Source: Dyella sp. RRB7
GTDB taxonomy: Bacteria; Pseudomonadota; Gammaproteobacteria; Xanthomonadales; Rhodanobacteraceae
NCBI RefSeq assembly: GCF_022761115.1
Contig: NZ_JAKWJS010000009.1
Coordinates: forward strand, 56,937-120,936
Reading direction: 5' to 3'
DNA length: 64,000 nucleotides
Under the pieces are notes generated by a model. That model had not been told where the DNA came from. It searched no databases and was given only the letters and a program-made list of their open reading frames with translations. Shown in pieces: positions 10,711-19,249 of this stretch; positions within the stretch are counted from its first letter, which is position 1, and each line of letters starts with the position of its first letter. A program made the position numbers and the translations under genes.

Positions 10711-11097
10711 GTGACCCGACGCAACGCCCATCGACGATGGATAGCCTGGCTGGCGATGCTGGCCATGGCGCTCATCGTGGTGATGCCGGCCGTTTCGCGC
10801 GTCATGCCGATGGACGCGCCGATGCCGGGCGCCATGATGGGCATGGGTGCCGCCTGTCCCGACCATGGGGCGGGCATGACGCATGCCGGTACGCCTGATC
10901 GTGCCCCTGCCCATGCCGCCGACCGGTGCGGCTACTGCGTCCTGTTCGACCACCATTCGGTGCTTGCCTCGGGCAAGCTGCTGCACCAGCTGCCGGTGGC
11001 ACCCGGCGTGGCCGTGCCGGTGGTCGCCGCGGTCGATGATGCGTATGCGTCGCCGATCCTGAGCGCACATCCTCGCGGACCGCCGCGCCTGGGCTAA
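10711..11097 (+). CDS. DUF2946-family membrane/exported protein
   Basis: A small protein of about 128 residues with one N-terminal hydrophobic segment (WIAWLAMLAMALIVVMPAV), Met-rich stretches (MPMDAPMPGAMMGMG) and the DUF2946 signature CGYCVLFDHH near residue 70. The start is GTG 10711, or TTG 10708, behind a GAG ribosome-binding site; no ATG fits. The family has no defined biochemistry but often sits beside copper-resistance or TonB-receptor genes. The Met/His/Cys content fits copper or another soft metal. The following exported-Cys protein and TlpA-like gene support a metal or thiol context. Confidence 0.75.
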   Translation: MTRRNAHRRWIAWLAMLAMALIVVMPAVSRVMPMDAPMPGAMMGMGAACPDHGAGMTHAGTPDRAPAHAADRCGYCVLFDHHSVLASGKLLHQLPVAPGVAVPVVAAVDDAYASPILSAHPRGPPRLG

Positions 11098-11284
11098 CGA
11101 GGCAGCAATCGGGCCGCAGCGTCGTCGCCGCGGACGTTTGCCTTTATCTCAACGCCATCGTTTCCCTGCGAAAGCCACGCCGTAGCGTCATGCGCTGCCG
11201 GGTGTGGCATGCCGCAGGGTGACATGGCTGCCCCCATTCAACGCGAGCCATCGCGATGGCCGCGTCCCGTCCAGGAACTCATTC

Positions 11285-12418
11285 ATGCGCGTCATGAATC
11301 CAAAAGGCATGCCTGTTCGTCGAAGCTTGGATCTTGGTCCAAGGTTGCCACGCCCATCCATGCGATCAGCCCGATCGCTGGCCGCGATCACCGGCCTGTT
11401 CGCCGTCGGCTTGCTCCCGCAGCTTGCCCACGCCTGCGCCACCTGCGGCTGCACGCTCAGTACCGATGCCGCCACGGGCTATTCCACCGAGTCCGGCTGG
11501 CGCATCAATGTGGACTACACCTTCATCGACCAGGACCAGTTGCGTCACGGCAGCAGCAAGGCGTCGCCGGAGCAGGTGGTGAACCAGCCGTCCGATCCGT
11601 CGCTCGGTGGCGGTGAAATCGAGAAAGGCACCATCAATCGCTACATCAATATCGGGGCTACCTATCGCTTCAACGCGGACTGGGGCGTGACCTTCGTGGT
11701 GCCCTACGTGCTGCGCGACCACTCCACCTACGGCACGCAACTGCAGCCCTACACACCCGCGGATACCGCGCCGGACCAGGTCAGCAGTGCGCACGTGGCG
11801 GGCATCGGCGATGCCAAGATCCTGGCGAGCTACCAGGGCTTTTTGCCCACGCACAACTTCGGTGTGCAGTTCGGCATCAAGCTGCCCACCGGCCACTACG
11901 GCGGCCAGGACGACGATGGCAACTTCGTCGGCCATCCCACCACGTTCAACAGCGGGCCGGGCCTCGGCCAGTCGCTCGACACCAGCCTGCAGGCCGGCAC
12001 CGGCAGTACCGACCTGATCGTCGGTGCGTATTACTTCCAGCCGGTGAGCCAGAATTTCGATGCCTTCGTCAACGGACAATTCCAGGCGGCGGTCAGCGAG
12101 CGGCTGGATACGCCGGGTGGCGACTATCGGCCGGGCAATCTCGCCTCGGTGAGCTTTGGCCTGCGTTATGAAGCGCATGCCAACTGGGTGCCGCAGGTAC
12201 AGGTCAACTGGTTCCACAAGAGCGCGGACCAGGGCGCGCTGGCCGATACCCCGGATACGGAGGGCACGGTGGCCTACCTGAGTCCGGGCATCAGCGGCAG
12301 CCTGAGCAAGAATGTGCAGCTGTACGCCTTCGTGCAGGTGCCGATCTATAGCCATCTGCAGGGTTACCAGCTGTTTCCGGGCTGGACGGGCACGGTGGGC
12401 ATCAGCATGAAGATCTGA
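11285..12418 (+). CDS. Exported protein with N-terminal CATCGC motif, outer-membrane beta-protein-like
   Basis: A protein of up to 377 residues. A signal peptide (MRSARSLAAITGLFAVGLL...AHA) is predicted to release a mature chain starting exactly with C-A-T-C-G-C (C51, C54, C56), a likely metal or redox site. The rest alternates aromatic strands (NIGATYRFNADWGVTFVVPYVLRD, FGVQFGIKLPTGHYGG) like the outer-membrane MetA/phenol-pathway family of beta-barrels. ATG 11285 has an AGGA ribosome-binding site; ATG 11360 gives a tighter signal peptide and is the alternative. The -2 histidine argues against a lipobox. Its place between a DUF2946 gene and a TlpA-like gene suggests metal handling, by inference. 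Confidence 0.72.
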   Translation: MRVMNPKGMPVRRSLDLGPRLPRPSMRSARSLAAITGLFAVGLLPQLAHACATCGCTLSTDAATGYSTESGWRINVDYTFIDQDQLRHGSSKASPEQVVNQPSDPSLGGGEIEKGTINRYINIGATYRFNADWGVTFVVPYVLRDHSTYGTQLQPYTPADTAPDQVSSAHVAGIGDAKILASYQGFLPTHNFGVQFGIKLPTGHYGGQDDDGNFVGHPTTFNSGPGLGQSLDTSLQAGTGSTDLIVGAYYFQPVSQNFDAFVNGQFQAAVSERLDTPGGDYRPGNLASVSFGLRYEAHANWVPQVQVNWFHKSADQGALADTPDTEGTVAYLSPGISGSLSKNVQLYAFVQVPIYSHLQGYQLFPGWTGTVGISMKI

Positions 12419-12492
12419 TCCGGGACCCTGCCTTTCGCGCGTTGCCGCGCCATCGCGGCAGCGCTTTCATCCATGAGTTCGCGACGTTTGCC

Positions 12493-13020
12493 ATGCCCCG
12501 TGTTGTTGCCCGTTGTCTGATTTGCCTGCGTGCCGTGCTGATGCTGGCGGCATTCGCCGGTGCCGTGCACGCCAACGACCTGGTCATTGGCGAAGCGGCA
12601 CCACCGATCACGCTGCATACGCTCGACGGCAAAAACATCGACCTGGGCGAACTGCGCGGCAAGGTGGTGATCGTGACGTTCTGGGCCACCTGGTGCGATC
12701 CCTGCCGGGAGGAACTGCCGCTGCTTTCGCGCTATGCGCAGGCCCACGCGGCGCAGGGCCTGGTGGTGCTTGGCTTCAGCCTCGATGAGCCCGATCGGCT
12801 CGAGCAGGTGCGCTCGGTGGCGAGCACCCTGAGCTTTCCGGTGGGCTTGCTGGGCGATCCGCATGTGCCGGGTTACGGTCGCATCTGGCATCTGCCGGTA
12901 AGCTTCACCGTCGACCGCAACGGCCGGCTGGTCGACAACGGCTGGAAGGACAAGCAGCCCGCGTGGACGGCCGAGCGATTGGATCAGGTGGTCACGCCCT
13001 TGCTCGGGACGGCACGTTAG
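12493..13020 (+). CDS. Secreted TlpA-like thioredoxin with CDPC active site
   Basis: A periplasmic thioredoxin-fold protein of 175 residues. A signal peptide (CLICLRAVLMLAAFAGAVHA) is followed by a TlpA/AhpC-TSA domain with TFWATWCDPCREELP; the active site is CDPC rather than the usual CGPC. The ATG at 12493 is chosen because it gives a proper signal peptide; an in-frame TTG lies at 12442. It follows the CATCGC protein by about 75 bp on the same strand, so it may keep that cysteine cluster reduced. It is the second TlpA-type protein in the window. Confidence 0.88.
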   Translation: MPRVVARCLICLRAVLMLAAFAGAVHANDLVIGEAAPPITLHTLDGKNIDLGELRGKVVIVTFWATWCDPCREELPLLSRYAQAHAAQGLVVLGFSLDEPDRLEQVRSVASTLSFPVGLLGDPHVPGYGRIWHLPVSFTVDRNGRLVDNGWKDKQPAWTAERLDQVVTPLLGTAR

Positions 13021-13097
13021 CTGGCGTCGCGTCCGGCGATACCGGCGTGGTCGAGGCCTCGCTACGATGAGGGCTCCGGCCACCTCTGAAGCGCCCC

Positions 13098-13769
13098 ATG
13101 CTCACCGTCCATCATCTGAACAACTCCCGCTCGCAGCGCGTGCTGTGGCTGCTTGAAGAGCTTGGGGTGCCTTACGAGATCAAGCGCTACCAGCGCGATC
13201 GCAAGACCATGCTCGCACCGCCCGAATTGCGCGCCATCCATCCGCTGGGCAAGTCGCCGGTGGTGGTCGACGAAGGGCTGACCCTGGCCGAGTCCGGCGC
13301 GATCATCGACTACCTGGTGGATCGCTACGGAGCCGGCCGCCTGGCACCCGCGGCGGGTACCCCCGAGCGCCTGCGCTACACCTACTGGCTGCACTACGCG
13401 GAAGGCTCGGCCATGCCGCCGCTGTTGCTCAAGCTGGTGGCCTCGCGCATCGCCAGCGCGCCGATGCCGTTCTTCGCCAGGCCGATCGCCCGCAAGATCG
13501 CCGGCACGCTGCAGGCGGGTTTTGTCGACCCGCAACTGAAGCTGCATCTGTCGTATATCAACGATGCCCTGGCCGGGACTGGCTGGTTCGTGGGCGACAC
13601 GTTCAGTGCCGCCGATATCCAGATGAGTTTCCCGCTGGAGGCCGCCAGCGCACGCAGCGGCCTGATGGCCCCGTGTCCGCACATCACCGCCTTTGTCGAG
13701 CGCATCCGCCAGCGCCCCGCTTACCAGCGCGCCCTGCAGCGCGGCGGCCCCTATGACCTGTTGGGCTGA
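13098..13769 (+). CDS. Glutathione S-transferase family protein
   Basis: A cytoplasmic GST-fold protein of 223 residues. The thioredoxin-like half contains NNSRSQRVLWLLEELGVPYEI, HPLGKSPVVVDEG with the cis-proline, and LAESGAIIDYLVDRYG. The all-helical half has the N-capping-box segment FSAADIQMSF. It resembles yeast Gtt1 and bacterial GST3-like proteins. The substrate is unknown. It has its own upstream gap of about 77 bp after the TlpA-like gene and is not obviously in an operon. Confidence 0.9.
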   Translation: MLTVHHLNNSRSQRVLWLLEELGVPYEIKRYQRDRKTMLAPPELRAIHPLGKSPVVVDEGLTLAESGAIIDYLVDRYGAGRLAPAAGTPERLRYTYWLHYAEGSAMPPLLLKLVASRIASAPMPFFARPIARKIAGTLQAGFVDPQLKLHLSYINDALAGTGWFVGDTFSAADIQMSFPLEAASARSGLMAPCPHITAFVERIRQRPAYQRALQRGGPYDLLG

Positions 13770-13885
13770 ACCGGGCGGCAGCCCCGGGGAACGCCTTGCG
13801 TGGCCGGCCGATGCGCCGGCCATTTCCGTTTTGGGGTGCTCGCACGTCATAGCTCCCGTCACAGTCACTACGCGGATCGCGCGCC

Positions 13886-15037
13886 TTGAACGAACGGAAT
13901 CTACTGCCAGGGGAGGATCCCCTGGACGCCGACCTGGTATTCGCTGCAAGCGGCTGCGCCTTCGCGGCGCAACGCTCCCTGGAGCGCGAGTGGCAGCCGG
14001 CGAGGGCAGTGGACCCGCGGGTGGCTGGACATGGGGAGACTATTGCCACGGACGGCACCTTTTCACCGACGTTGTGGTGGCGCTCGCTGCGCGACCGCAG
14101 CGATTGGATTGGCCATCCCTGCCAGCGGGCGGTACAGGCCGCCAAGTACCTGCTGCGCGCCGCCTGCCTGCCCGGGCGGCACCAGCGCTTCCTGGCGTTT
14201 CTCGCCAGCCACAAGTTGCTGCGTGCCTGCGTGGCGTGCGATCCGCGCCTGCAGGAACGCCACCTGCATCGCTTCATCAATCGGCACTGGCATCGCGCCA
14301 CGCGCCTGGACAGCCTGCACTGTCACTATCGCTACCTGCTGGAACGGCTGCCGCCGGACGTGTTCGAGGCGATCTATGTCAACGGTCGCGCCACGCTGGG
14401 CGAACTGGTGTTGAAGGACGGCAGCACCTTGCTGCTGCATCTGCGCCCGCCGATCTACATGGGTTGCGAAGGCGAGCTGTGCATCGAACTCAGCGAGGCC
14501 AACGGCCATTCGCTCTATCGCCTGGTGCTGACGGTGATCGACGACCAGCCCAGCATGGCGATCGGCTGTATCCAGGGGCCCGATGGCGAGCATGCCCGTG
14601 CGCGGGTGCGCGAGCTCACTCGCCTGATGTATGGCATGCGCCCGAAGCAGCTGATGCTGGTGCTGGCCTATGCGTTCGCGGGGCAATATGGCATCCGCCG
14701 CATTCTCGCGGTCGGCAACGCGGCACATCCGCTGCGCCAGCGACGCCTGTTCCATGCGGACTACGATGCGTTCTGGCAGGAGCAGGGCGGGGTGGCGCGT
14801 GAACACGGCTGGTTCGAGCTGCCCGCCACCTTGCATCACCGTACCGAAGCGGAGGTGGCCAGTCGCCATCGCGCCGAATTCCGCCGCCGCGCCGACCTGC
14901 GCTGGCAGGCCGTGCAGCTGTTGAACAACGCGTTGTACCACCTGCCGTGGTGGCTCGACGCGGCGGCGGCGAACGACGCGGTAGAATCGCCCCATTCGCT
15001 TCCGCCAGGCTTCAGGGAAGCATCGTGGACAAGCTAG
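13886..15037 (+). CDS. DUF535 (VirK/YbjX-like) protein, copy 1
   Basis: A 383-residue protein of the DUF535 family, which includes Salmonella VirK and YbjX, linked to virulence and antimicrobial-peptide resistance without a known biochemical activity. Family-like segments are HLHRFINRHWHRATRLDSLHCHYRYL, LKDGSTLLLHLRPP, GEHARARVRELTRLMYGMRPKQLM and HADYDAFW. A TTG start at 13886 is used since no ATG fits upstream of the domain. Its 3' end overlaps the sigma-factor start by 13 bp, placing it at the head of the FecI/FecR/receptor cluster. A second copy, only moderately similar, is at 34301-35215. Confidence 0.85.
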   Translation: MNERNLLPGEDPLDADLVFAASGCAFAAQRSLEREWQPARAVDPRVAGHGETIATDGTFSPTLWWRSLRDRSDWIGHPCQRAVQAAKYLLRAACLPGRHQRFLAFLASHKLLRACVACDPRLQERHLHRFINRHWHRATRLDSLHCHYRYLLERLPPDVFEAIYVNGRATLGELVLKDGSTLLLHLRPPIYMGCEGELCIELSEANGHSLYRLVLTVIDDQPSMAIGCIQGPDGEHARARVRELTRLMYGMRPKQLMLVLAYAFAGQYGIRRILAVGNAAHPLRQRRLFHADYDAFWQEQGGVAREHGWFELPATLHHRTEAEVASRHRAEFRRRADLRWQAVQLLNNALYHLPWWLDAAAANDAVESPHSLPPGFREASWTS

Positions 15038-15579
15038 CCAAAGCCCCCGCCAACGGTGGCGTGAATCTGGACCCGGCGCACGCCATGCGCATCGCGGCGT
15101 TGTTCAGCGAGCACAACCGCGCGCTGGTCGCGTTCCTGCAATGCCGTCTCAACTCGCTGTCCGACGCCCAGGAGGTTGCGCAGGAAGCCTATGTGCGCCT
15201 GGTGACGCTGGAGCGTCCCGAGCAGGTGGATTCGTTGCGGGCCTACCTGTTCCGCATCGCCTCCAACCTGGCGGTCGACCGGCTGCGCATGCGCAAGGTG
15301 CGCAACGACCATCCGATCGTGCCGCCGGAAGAGGACCTGCATGCCGCGCCCATTCCCGAGCGCCACGTCGTCGCCGCGCGACAGCTGCACGAAGTACACA
15401 AGGCACTGCGTGAACTGCCGGCCAAGACCGGCCGCGCCTTTGTCATGCACGTCATCGACGGCTGTGACGTTGGCGTCATAGCGCGTGCGATGAAGATCAG
15501 CGAGCGCATGGTGCGCTATCACGTTGCCAACGCCCTGGCGCATTGCCGGGCGCGGGTCGACGAACTGGAGATGCCATGA
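15025..15579 (+). CDS. FecI-type ECF sigma factor
   Basis: An extracytoplasmic-function sigma factor of 184 residues. Region 2 (about residues 22-92) includes EVAQEAYVRLVTLERPEQVDSLRAYLFRIASNLAVDRLR, characteristic of the FecI group. Region 4 (about 122-180) contains the ALRELPAKTGRAFVMHVIDG segment and a helix-turn-helix. GTG 15025 is preferred for its AGGGA ribosome-binding site. The gene overlaps DUF535 upstream and shares ATGA with fecR downstream, so it is tightly coupled. It is expected to be freed by FecR when the receptor binds its ligand. Confidence 0.93.
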   Translation: MDKLAKAPANGGVNLDPAHAMRIAALFSEHNRALVAFLQCRLNSLSDAQEVAQEAYVRLVTLERPEQVDSLRAYLFRIASNLAVDRLRMRKVRNDHPIVPPEEDLHAAPIPERHVVAARQLHEVHKALRELPAKTGRAFVMHVIDGCDVGVIARAMKISERMVRYHVANALAHCRARVDELEMP

Positions 15580-16568
15580 TGGCCGACACCCCGAACCAAC
15601 AGACCTTGAATATCGCCGCTGACTGGTGGATGCGCCTGCGCGATCCCTCGGCGACCGAGCGGACGACTGAGCAATGGTTGGCCTGGACGGCCGAAGATGC
15701 CAGTCACCTTACGGCATTCGAGCGCGTCACCGAGCTGGCCGCGAAGCTGGGCACGCTCAACGACATCACGCGCGCGCAACTGCTCGCCGAGTTCGCGCCA
15801 CCGCTGGCCACTTCGCGGCGCTGGCTGCCGCTGGCCGCCGCCGCAGCGGTCGCGGCGGTGGTGTTGCTGGGTGGCTATCTGACCTGGCTGGGCGGCGATG
15901 GCCGCGCGGCGGCGCAGGTCTACAGCAGCGCCGTGGCCGGCCGTCGCGACGTCACCCTCGAGGATGGCTCGCGCGTGACCCTGGGCGGCGCGACGCGCCT
16001 GACCACGCGCTATAGCCGCGACCAGCGCCTGGTGGAACTGGCCGAAGGCGAGGCGTATTTCGAGGTGGTGCACAATGCCAGGCGGCCCTTCGTGGTCCGC
16101 GTGGGCAAGCTCACCATCCATGATGTCGGCACGGCGTTCGACGTGCGGCGCACCGGCGAGCGCGTGACGGTGAGCATGGCGGAAGGTCGCGTGCGCATCT
16201 TCGATCAGGTCGACGGCAAGGGCGGTGGCCTGGAGGCCGTGGCCGGTCAGGCGGTGTCCTACGACCCGTCCCGTTCGGCCATGCGCGTGTCGAGCACCGA
16301 CCCCGCCCAGGCGGCGGCGTGGCGCGATGATCGGCTGGAGTTCGACAACGAGCCGCTGGCCGTGGTGGTCGCCAACATCAATCGCTACAGCGCGCGGCCG
16401 GTTCGCATCGTCGACGCCGATATCGCGCCGCTGACCTTCACCGGCACGGTGCGCACCGATGCCATCGATGATTGGCTGCATGCCTTGCCGCAGGTGCTGC
16501 CGCTGAAAGTCAGCGAGGTGGGCGGGCAGACCGTGCTGTCGGATGCGCGTGGAGCCTCCTCGCGCTGA
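15576..16568 (+). CDS. FecR-type anti-sigma/sigma regulator
   Basis: A single-pass inner-membrane signal transducer of 330 residues. The cytoplasmic N-terminus has the DUF4880-type WWMRLRDPSATERTTEQWLAW motif. One membrane helix follows (about residues 86-107). The periplasmic FecR domain includes RDVTLEDGSRVTLGGATRLTT and GEAYFEVVHNARRPFVV, and the C-terminal module (about 250-320) is STN-like. The start overlaps the sigma gene stop (ATGA). It relays the state of the receptor's signalling domain to the sigma factor. Confidence 0.93.
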   Translation: MMADTPNQQTLNIAADWWMRLRDPSATERTTEQWLAWTAEDASHLTAFERVTELAAKLGTLNDITRAQLLAEFAPPLATSRRWLPLAAAAAVAAVVLLGGYLTWLGGDGRAAAQVYSSAVAGRRDVTLEDGSRVTLGGATRLTTRYSRDQRLVELAEGEAYFEVVHNARRPFVVRVGKLTIHDVGTAFDVRRTGERVTVSMAEGRVRIFDQVDGKGGGLEAVAGQAVSYDPSRSAMRVSSTDPAQAAAWRDDRLEFDNEPLAVVVANINRYSARPVRIVDADIAPLTFTGTVRTDAIDDWLHALPQVLPLKVSEVGGQTVLSDARGASSR

Positions 16569-16691
16569 ACGTTCGCGGGCCTGCGTTTCGCAAGGCCGGT
16601 GTAAGCCGGCATCGGCGGCGCATGCGGCGCTGTCATGAGGTGATGCGGACATGTCACACTCGCGGCTTTCGCTCGGGGAGAAGCGAACGTC

Positions 16692-19079
16692 ATGAGGGTG
16701 GCTGCGCCGTTGCTGATCGGTTGCCTGGCAGTGGGCCTGGTGGCGCCTGGCGCCGCGTGGGCCGAGGCTCGCGACGCCGCTGACGAGGTTCGCGTCGATT
16801 TCAGCATTCCCGCGCAGCCGCTGGCCACCGCGCTGATCGCCTTCGGCAAGCAGGCCAACGTGCAGGTGCTCACCGCCGGCAGTGCGATTGCCGGGTTTCG
16901 CTCCGCCGGGGTTACCGGGAGCTTTTCCGATGCCGAGGCATTGAGCCATCTGCTGCAGGGCACCGGCCTGGGCTTCGAGTTTCCCGACGCCCGCACGGTG
17001 GTGGTGAAGCCCCCCGCGCCCGCGGCGACCGCTGCGGCTGCCCATGCTGCGAACAATCTCCAGGTGAAGGAACTGACGCCGGTGCAGGCCGATGCGTTGG
17101 TCGGGCAGGATGTGGGCTTCATGGCGACGCTTACCAGTACCGCTTCGCGCAACGATGCCGACCTGATCGATGTGCCGCAGTCGGTCAGCATCGTCACCCG
17201 CGAGCTGATGGATTCGCAGCAGGTACTGACCGTGGCCGATGCCGTGCGCAACGTGGCCGGCGTGCAATACATCGATGGTTCGGACGGCCTGCCACTGTTC
17301 CAGATCCGCGGCTTCTATGCCGGCAATGGCCTGACCGACGGCATGCCCAACAGTATCGCGGGATCGGGCGACTACCCGCCGCTGGTCGGCTTGCAACGGG
17401 TGGAGGTGCTCAAGGGTCCCCAATCGATCCTGGGCGATACCACCGGCAACAGCTTCGGTGGCCTGGTCAACGTCACCGTCAAGCAGCCGCAAAGCGATCC
17501 GGTGCGGGAATTCAGCTATACCTTGGGCGAGCAGGGCGAAACACAGGCTGCGCTGGATCTGGCCGGCCCGCTGGGCCACACGCCAGGGTTGAGTTATCGC
17601 CTGGTGGTGTCCGGCGAGTATGCCGAGCGCACGCCGCAGGGTTATGGCGAGCGGCGCAGCGCGTATCTCGCACCATCGATCGCCTGGCGCAACGCGACCA
17701 CGCAGCTGGTGGTGGGCGTGCAGCGCATCCTCAACCGCCTGCCGGTGCCCGATCATGTGGTACTGCTGGGCAATACCCTGTCGTCGGCCTCGCCCTTCGG
17801 ACTGCTGCCGGGCAATCCGAGCGATGACGCCAACTACCAGACCAACCGGCTCTATTACCTGCTGGATCAGCAGCTGGGTGATACCTGGACCTGGCGCAGT
17901 CGCGGCCAGTACGTGCAACAGCACAATGACCAGAAGAGCTGGACGCTGTACAACCCGCAGGCCAACGGCGATGTCGACGCCTGGGCCGAGTCGTATCGCT
18001 ACAACGACGCGTACTACTCGCTGCAGAACGACCTGATCGGCGTGTTCGACGCGGGCGCGCTCACGCATACGGTGACGGTGGGCTTCGACTACTCGCGCTC
18101 GCATATCGGTCGCAGTGACGACTATCTGCATCCCTATGATGATGGCGTGTACAACCTGTTCACCAGCGGCCGGCTGGCCACCGTGCAATCGGTGATCGAG
18201 GCGACTGACGACGAGCCGTTGGCCGGCACCCACTGGTCGGTCGACAGCGGTCTGTTTCTGCAGGACCAGCTCAACCTGGGCGAGCATTGGGATGTGCTGG
18301 TAGCACTGCGCCGCGCGGCCTATCAGGTATCGACCGACGATGAGGCCGGCAACCCATGGACGCCGCGGCGTACCAAATGGGTGCCCAACGCCGGCGTGGT
18401 CTACAAGCTCACCCCCGATATCGCCTTCTACGGCGGCACCGCCAGCGGCTTCCAGCCAGTGTCCTACCTGGGTGACAACGGCCGTCCGCTGGTGCCGGCA
18501 CTGTCGCGGCAACTGGAAGCCGGCGCCAAGTTCAACCTGTTCGACGAGCGCGCGCGGCTGACCGTTTCGCTGTATCGCATCATGCTCGACCACAGCTATG
18601 TGCTGGTCGAGGAACAGCCACCGTTCTTCGGCTCGCTGGGTCCCGGCCAGACCAATCGCGGCGTGGAGGTGGAGTTCGTCGGCCAGCTCCGCCCCGGGCT
18701 GGAACTGAGCAGCAGCTACACCAACGCGCAGATCACCAACCACGATGGCACCCAGGCCACCGGTGCGCCGCGGCAGCGCTTCAACCTGTGGGCCAGCTAC
18801 TGGTTCCAGGGGGCGGCATGGCAGGGCTGGGGCGTGGCGGGCGGCGTGACGGCACGCAGCCGTTCGCTGGGACAGATGTCCGACTACACCACCTACTTCC
18901 CCTCGCCGGGGCAGGCCGAGCTTGACGCCAACGTGTCGTATCGCACCCATGGCTGGCGCGTCACGCTGGGGGTGAAAAACCTGCTCGCGCGCCGCCTTTA
19001 CGCCGACGATTTCGACGAAACCTTCGTGCCCGTGCGCGTCCGCCGCGGCGTGCTGTTGAGCGGCAGCTACGACTTCTAG
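16692..19079 (+). CDS. TonB-dependent siderophore receptor with N-terminal signalling (STN) domain
   Basis: A 795-residue outer-membrane receptor. A signal peptide (cleavage near AWA-E, residue 24) precedes an STN signalling domain (about 33-100: FSIPAQPLATALIAFGKQANVQVL). The plug starts near residue 145 (DVPQSVSIVTRELM, QRVEVLKGPQSILGD), followed by a barrel ending in Phe (SGSYDF). The STN domain marks it as the ligand sensor of the FecI/FecR pair just upstream. The plug is of the ferric-siderophore type, but the ligand cannot be named. A 123-bp gap separates it from fecR, and I see no clear promoter there. Confidence 0.94.
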   Translation: MRVAAPLLIGCLAVGLVAPGAAWAEARDAADEVRVDFSIPAQPLATALIAFGKQANVQVLTAGSAIAGFRSAGVTGSFSDAEALSHLLQGTGLGFEFPDARTVVVKPPAPAATAAAAHAANNLQVKELTPVQADALVGQDVGFMATLTSTASRNDADLIDVPQSVSIVTRELMDSQQVLTVADAVRNVAGVQYIDGSDGLPLFQIRGFYAGNGLTDGMPNSIAGSGDYPPLVGLQRVEVLKGPQSILGDTTGNSFGGLVNVTVKQPQSDPVREFSYTLGEQGETQAALDLAGPLGHTPGLSYRLVVSGEYAERTPQGYGERRSAYLAPSIAWRNATTQLVVGVQRILNRLPVPDHVVLLGNTLSSASPFGLLPGNPSDDANYQTNRLYYLLDQQLGDTWTWRSRGQYVQQHNDQKSWTLYNPQANGDVDAWAESYRYNDAYYSLQNDLIGVFDAGALTHTVTVGFDYSRSHIGRSDDYLHPYDDGVYNLFTSGRLATVQSVIEATDDEPLAGTHWSVDSGLFLQDQLNLGEHWDVLVALRRAAYQVSTDDEAGNPWTPRRTKWVPNAGVVYKLTPDIAFYGGTASGFQPVSYLGDNGRPLVPALSRQLEAGAKFNLFDERARLTVSLYRIMLDHSYVLVEEQPPFFGSLGPGQTNRGVEVEFVGQLRPGLELSSSYTNAQITNHDGTQATGAPRQRFNLWASYWFQGAAWQGWGVAGGVTARSRSLGQMSDYTTYFPSPGQAELDANVSYRTHGWRVTLGVKNLLARRLYADDFDETFVPVRVRRGVLLSGSYDF

Positions 19080-19249
19080 TCTTCCCACGCCCATTTTCCA
19101 CACGCCCGCCGCGCGCATTTCCGTTTCGTGACACCCGAACGTCTAGGTAGTCGGGGCAGGAGATGGCGGCCGAGCCGGCGCGACCGCGATCGATCCATCG
19201 ACAACACAAGCCGGCGATGCATCGTCACGACATGGAGAGGGGAGAGTTA

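Noticed and set aside
11285..11440. Lipobox reading of the CATCGC protein
   Set aside because: The residues before the cysteine are L-A-H-A; histidine at -2 and alanine at -3 do not fit a lipobox, so ordinary signal-peptide cleavage is more likely.
15519..19118. 1199-codon open frame on the minus strand opposite the FecI/FecR/receptor genes
   Set aside because: It is the mirror of well-supported genes; its translation is low-complexity His/Ala/Gly/Arg sequence without domains. Long antisense frames are expected in high-GC DNA.
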